From Bacteriovoracaceae bacterium (lineage in GTDB: Bacteria > Bdellovibrionota > Bacteriovoracia > Bacteriovoracales > Bacteriovoracaceae): a stretch of 36,254 nt of DNA. This document shows, one piece after another, positions 33,199 through 36,254 of this stretch. Numbering within the stretch: position 1 is the first letter of the stretch; every line of letters begins with the position of its first letter. The notes under the pieces were generated by a model. That model saw only the letters and a list, made by a program, of their open reading frames with translations. It had not been told where the DNA came from and did no database searches. The translations under genes and the position numbers were made by a program. The DNA is taken from contig JAKFUR010000099.1 of NCBI GenBank assembly GCA_021732585.1, positions 1 through 36,254 on the forward strand. Direction: 5' to 3'.

Positions 33199-34167
33199 AT
33201 GAAAACAGTTGTCCTTCTCATCGTGATGTCTCTCGGTATCTCTGTGTCATTGGCCGCGGATCTCACGGATTCGTTCAAAGATCTTTATAAGAATAAGGCG
33301 ACTTTGAGTGTGGCAGAAAAAGCCGCACTCAAGGCCGTGGACATCTATTTGGTTCCGGGAATCATGGCCGAATCTTTTGATTGGAGTGATACCCGCTCTT
33401 ATGTTGATTTCTCATTTGCCACCCGCAACTACTTCAGTACCCAACGCCGCCTTTTGAAGAAAAATGGCTTCTCGGCCAAGGTCATTCGCAGCTCTTCTTA
33501 CTCTGTAGAAGAAACCAAGGCTGAAATCGCTAAGGCTATTGGGCAATCGACACTCAAAAATCGCAAAACGTTGTTCATGACCCATTCTTTGGGTGGCTTG
33601 GCCTTGTTGGACGAACTCGTTTCGAATGAAATCCACCAAGAGAATGTATTGGGAGTGATCTTCTTGCAGTCTCCTTTTGCAGGATCACCCATGGCCGATC
33701 TCTATCAGCGATACCCTTATCAATCTGATGTTTGGTTAAAGCCGCTGCTCCCTTTCTTTAATACCAGCGAGGCGACAGTCGCTTATCTTTCTATCCCTGC
33801 TCGCCAAGTGTTCATGGAAGTAAATGCAGCCGCTATCACACGCCTCATCAACAAACTTCCTGTGATCACCGTAGGTGGAGTCGCTAACGGTGCACGCAGT
33901 ATCTTCGATGCGAGTGTCGATGTGTTGGCCCATGGCTGTGTGAAAACCCTAGGAAGATGCACTACACGCCAGCTGCATACCGGCCCCTATGATGACAGCG
34001 ATGGGCTAGTACCGTTTAAGAGCTCTCGTTTGTTAGGCGCTGATTATGTGAAACTGAGGAACGCTGACCACGGGGAGCTGGTGGTGAACACACCGTTTGA
34101 GAGCTACGACAAAAAGAATCTGACGATCTCTCTCTTAAAACTTCTGCTCTCCAAGACTAATCAATAG
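33199..34167 (+). CDS. secreted lipase-like alpha/beta hydrolase
   Basis: The 322-residue product has a signal peptide (MKTVVLLIVMSLGISVSLAA). It has a lipase-type nucleophile elbow, THSLGG, in the context TLFMTHSLGGLALLDEL, preceded by IYLVPGIM as the oxyanion-loop strand. The catalytic Asp is probably in YDDSDGLVP and the His in ADHGELV. It would act on esters or lipids in the periplasm or outside the cell. The ATG at 33199 starts the signal peptide; the GTG at 33166 lies inside the terminator hairpin. The 3' end overlaps the convergent gene by 11 bases. Confidence 0.82.
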   Translation: MKTVVLLIVMSLGISVSLAADLTDSFKDLYKNKATLSVAEKAALKAVDIYLVPGIMAESFDWSDTRSYVDFSFATRNYFSTQRRLLKKNGFSAKVIRSSSYSVEETKAEIAKAIGQSTLKNRKTLFMTHSLGGLALLDELVSNEIHQENVLGVIFLQSPFAGSPMADLYQRYPYQSDVWLKPLLPFFNTSEATVAYLSIPARQVFMEVNAAAITRLINKLPVITVGGVANGARSIFDASVDVLAHGCVKTLGRCTTRQLHTGPYDDSDGLVPFKSSRLLGADYVKLRNADHGELVVNTPFESYDKKNLTISLLKLLLSKTNQ

Positions 34168-34669
34168 AAATCACGGCGATTTGATATGGCCACTTCAGTG
34201 CCGGTGCAGATGAGGCCGGCGTTCGTGTGGTGAAATGACTCCACACCAGATAGAGGTGAGCGGGATCAATCTTGTGTCCGCTCTTCTCAATAAAGGTGAA
34301 ACCGTTTTTGCCTTTCTCTGAGTAGGCGAGATAGCCCTTCTTGTTTTGTGCCGCTTTGATCATGTCCTTAATCTGCACAAACTGGCTCGAGCCATCGGCC
34401 GCCGTGAATGTAATCTTTTTCTGGCTGCGCCACGCTTTTCCATAAACCGAATCAAGCATCGTAAAGAGATCGTAACCTTGATAGGTGCGCTGATAGCCAC
34501 GATCAGCATTGTAGAGACTCACTTCACTCGCCTTCACCCGTGCCGCAGTTCCGAGCTTCATAGCCTCGATGGACAGCGAGAGCACATCTTTGTTTTTCAA
34601 TCGAAAAAGGAGCTGGCTAGCTTCCACGGAAAAACTCACAAGAAGAAGCAAAGCGAATAAAGCCTTCAT
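34157..34669 (-). CDS. small secreted protein resembling a molybdopterin-oxidoreductase-like fold
   Basis: The 170-residue product has a signal peptide (MKALFALLLLVSFSVEAS). The body has YQGYDLFTMLDSVYG and ITFTAADGSSQFVQIKDM, spaced like the strand-turn-strand of sulfite-oxidase-type molybdopterin-binding domains. Near the C-terminus are HLYLVWSHF and a basic/aromatic end. No cysteine is present, so the Mo-ligand Cys is missing and enzyme activity of that type is unlikely. It may be a ligand-binding relative. AAGGA lies 7 bases before the ATG. The family call is weak. Confidence 0.65.
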   Translation of the reverse strand: MKALFALLLLVSFSVEASQLLFRLKNKDVLSLSIEAMKLGTAARVKASEVSLYNADRGYQRTYQGYDLFTMLDSVYGKAWRSQKKITFTAADGSSQFVQIKDMIKAAQNKKGYLAYSEKGKNGFTFIEKSGHKIDPAHLYLVWSHFTTRTPASSAPALKWPYQIAVISID

Positions 34670-34814
34670 GGTCGATCCTTAGGTTTTGTGACCCTCCCAT
34701 TATCCTATGAAACGGGTTAGAAATTCATAAAATCGAGGACTCGAACCTATTGATCTTACTAGAAAGTAGAGAGGCTACACCAGACTTGGTAGGTAACAAT
34801 ATAATACTTCAGCT

Positions 34815-35420
34815 CTAGACTAGTCCTTCGGCTTTTAGTGCGTCTCGAACAGCAGGTCGCTCAGCGACTCTCGTAAAATAGTCTGCGATCTGTGGCCAAT
34901 GAGAGAGATCAATTTTCACGAAAGTTGCCCAGTTAAGCACAGTAAAAAGATAAGCATCTGCGACCGTAAAATCATCGCCCATGAGAAATTTATTTTTTTT
35001 GAGATGGTCTGAAATGTAGTCGTAGCCCTTGCTAAGTTTGAGTCGGTACACCTCCGCCGTCGCGCCCACCATTGCAGGATGGATGAGAGGAAAATGAGAT
35101 TTGTGCAGTTCTGTGCCGATGTAATGAAGCCACTCTTGGAGTTTTACCCGATCGAATGTTCCCAATCGAGGAGCGAGGTTCTTCTCCGGCTTTAGGTCAG
35201 CAAAGTACTGAACGATGGCAACCCCCTCTGTGAGAGCTTCTCCACTATCGAGGATTATGTGGGGAACGTAGCCCTTGGGGGAGATGCCACCAAAATCTTC
35301 ACCGTGCTGAGTCTTTTTGGTCTTTAGATCGACTCTCACAAGTTCGAATGGAATTCCTAGTTCCCGTAGCACGATGTGGGGCGAGAGGGAGCAAGCGCCA
35401 GTGGCATAGAATAGTTTCAT
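34815..35420 (-). CDS. glutathione S-transferase (beta-class-like)
   Basis: The 201-residue product opens MKLFYATGACSLSPHIVLRE, the N-terminus of bacterial beta-class GSTs, with the active-site Cys10. The thioredoxin-like domain includes GYVPHIILDSGEALTEGVAI (cis-Pro before H, then the Glu/Ser glutathione contacts). A helical C-terminal domain contains FTVADAYLFTVLNW. It should conjugate or reduce electrophiles with glutathione or a similar thiol. AAGGAG precedes the ATG. It is divergent from an HxlR-type regulator gene across an 89-base spacer with a dyad, an arrangement common for redox-sensing pairs. Confidence 0.93.
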   Translation of the reverse strand: MKLFYATGACSLSPHIVLRELGIPFELVRVDLKTKKTQHGEDFGGISPKGYVPHIILDSGEALTEGVAIVQYFADLKPEKNLAPRLGTFDRVKLQEWLHYIGTELHKSHFPLIHPAMVGATAEVYRLKLSKGYDYISDHLKKNKFLMGDDFTVADAYLFTVLNWATFVKIDLSHWPQIADYFTRVAERPAVRDALKAEGLV

Positions 35421-35473
35421 AAAATGATCTCCTTGGTTTCTCTAATATACAAGCCGGGTTATTATTTACAACT

Positions 35474-35491
35474 AGGTACCTTAAAGTAACT
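35474..35491. promoter_or_regulatory. 18-bp imperfect palindrome, candidate HxlR operator
   Basis: AGGTACCTTAAAGTAACT agrees with its own reverse complement at 14 of 18 positions. It lies between the divergent GST and HxlR-type genes, where such regulators usually bind. The 5'-GTAC/GTAA half-sites resemble known HxlR-family operators in style. A shorter AACTAGTTCCCTAGG follows. The role is inferred from symmetry and position. Confidence 0.5.
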
Positions 35492-35509
35492 AGTTCCCTA
35501 GGAGTAACC

Positions 35510-35863
35510 ATGAGCAAGGTAGTTAAGATCGATGTGCGTGATTACAGCGCAGTCCGCTGCCCTATGGACGGGATTTTGAATATCTTATCTGGCCCGTGGA
35601 CAACCTACATCCTATGGCTCATACGAACTCATCACGAGATGAGATTCGGTGAGATTAAAAAACAATTGCCTCTCATTTCGGCAAAGGTGCTGACAGAAAG
35701 ACTAAGGATGTTGGAGCGTGTGGGGATTTTAGACAGGCGACAAGAAGCTACCATCCCACCCAAGGTTAGCTACAAGTTCACTAGGCGCGGTGAAGAGTTG
35801 GAAGCTGTTTTAGATAAGATAAATCAGCTTGCCGAACATTGGAGTGGTTCCAAGAAGCGGTGA
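35510..35863 (+). CDS. HxlR-family winged-helix regulator
   Basis: The 117-residue protein has the HxlR layout: an N-terminal Cys (RCPMDGILNILSGPW, Cys at about 18, the redox-sensing position in YodB/HypR types), then LIRTHHEMRFGEIKKQLP, ISAKVLTERLRMLERVGILDR as recognition helix and wing, and YKFTRRGEEL. It probably represses or senses electrophiles for the divergent GST gene. AGGAG lies 6 bases before the ATG. Confidence 0.92.
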   Translation: MSKVVKIDVRDYSAVRCPMDGILNILSGPWTTYILWLIRTHHEMRFGEIKKQLPLISAKVLTERLRMLERVGILDRRQEATIPPKVSYKFTRRGEELEAVLDKINQLAEHWSGSKKR

Positions 35864-35878
35864 ATGATGAAGCTCGCG

Positions 35879-35908
35879 AGCGCGGCTTGGTAATGTCCGC
35901 GCTGATTT
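35879..35908 (+). terminator. terminator after the HxlR-type gene
   Basis: AGCGCGG (35879-35885) and CCGCGCT (35897-35903) form a perfect 7-bp stem with an 11-base loop, followed by GATTTTC. It starts 16 bases after the stop. The palindrome GCTCGCGAGC (35872-35881) overlaps its 5' edge. The rest of the spacer to 36034 shows no feature I can name. Confidence 0.65.
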
Positions 35909-36034
35909 TCAATTAATAAATCGATAATTGAATATCTTAAATCACAAACTTAACGACTCTCGCGTTAACACTCTGACCTCAAATAATACTTTTTTTGCCT
36001 AATACTATCTCTGGCCCAGGAATACCGATTCCCT

Positions 36035-36244
36035 TTATTGAACGGAGCAAGTGAAATCAAAATTCCAGCGGCTACTCGCAGGCCGTACGTTTTGCTTACT
36101 TTTAAGCGTCACGGAAGATGCATCTGCAGAAGTTTCAAAATAAATAAAATCTTCTTTATCATCAAAAATCACAGTAATCGTTTTTCCCACAAGTTTTCCT
36201 CGGTAAAAGTCAAGTGGATCGAGTTCAGGGATCACCGTTTTCAT
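36035..36244 (-). CDS. 69-residue hypothetical protein
   Basis: The frame starts at ATG 36244, ten bases from the window edge, and ends in TGA/TCA at 36035. The peptide (MKTVIPELDPLDFYRGKLVG at the start) has alternating hydrophobic strands, TITVIFDD and FIYFET, that suggest a small beta-rich domain. No signal peptide or cysteine motif beyond one Cys near the end is seen. The ribosome site cannot be judged because too little upstream sequence is present. I do not recognise it. Confidence 0.55.
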   Translation of the reverse strand: MKTVIPELDPLDFYRGKLVGKTITVIFDDKEDFIYFETSADASSVTLKSKQNVRPASSRWNFDFTCSVQ

Positions 36245-36254
36245 AGTAATGTTG

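Noticed and set aside
34728-34790. T-arm-like sequence GGTTCGAGTCCTC on the minus strand, as in a tRNA 3' half
   Set aside because: Only three stem pairs form around the loop, and no acceptor, D or anticodon arm can be built around it. It is probably chance, or at most a tRNA remnant.
1-36254. CRISPR array, insertion sequence or prophage
   Set aside because: No regularly spaced direct repeats, transposase or phage structural genes were seen.

Overview
The window reads as chromosomal DNA from a Gram-negative bacterium. It carries a LolA-type lipoprotein carrier, many Sec signal peptides, an outer-membrane barrel of the DUF481 type, peptidoglycan-processing enzymes and a lipobox peptide. Genes are tightly packed, with ATGA, TAATG and TGATG junctions and several overlapping convergent 3' ends. 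Protein style points to Bdellovibrionota or a related former deltaproteobacterial lineage: a bacterial deoxyhypusine-synthase-like protein, a C4 zinc-ribbon protein next to rnpB, and secreted Cys-rich proteins of unknown family. That placement is inference, since no taxonomic marker was searched. I see no insertion sequence, prophage, CRISPR array or complete tRNA.

Layout. 1-2.0 kb (minus): start of a DUF72-like gene, a secreted alpha/beta hydrolase, and a deoxyhypusine-synthase-like gene ending at a strong UUCG terminator. 2.1-8.1 kb: a sulfate-activation and sulfotransfer block. A multi-pass membrane protein and cysC (plus) converge on a minus-strand operon lrp-like, lysE-like, sulfotransferase, cysD, cysN. 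Together these could make PAPS and transfer sulfate to an unknown acceptor; no sulfate-reduction gene is present here. 8.4-12.8 kb: smc, then a lolA-like gene. 12.8-15.0 kb: a 27-codon membrane peptide, three RNA hairpins, a cysteine-ladder pentapeptide-repeat protein with its own promoter, and a divergent HTH regulator coupled to a secreted vWA-like protein. 15.1-17.9 kb: mutY, two small minus-strand genes (one possibly frameshifted), rnpB with its promoter, and a coiled-coil zinc-ribbon protein. 17.9-20.1 kb: overlapping aroB and aroA. 20.1-23.8 kb: L,D-transpeptidase, O-methyltransferase, D-Ala-D-Ala carboxypeptidase (PBP4 class) and a DUF481 barrel.

23.9-28.7 kb is the most unusual part. 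A candidate manganese (yybP-ykoY class) riboswitch, with its own promoter and terminator, sits in front of a 39-residue lipoprotein of unknown function. It is followed by two tandem paralogues for secreted Cys-containing proteins of about 700 residues. The first of these is interrupted by one in-frame TAA.

28.7-32.7 kb: a MetE-like zinc methyltransferase and two tandem three-His-box fatty-acid desaturase-like genes on the minus strand, divergent from a membrane GT2 glycosyltransferase. 32.7-36.2 kb: three small secreted proteins (one a lipase-like hydrolase), a glutathione S-transferase divergent from an HxlR-type regulator with an 18-bp dyad between them, and a small hypothetical gene at the right edge.
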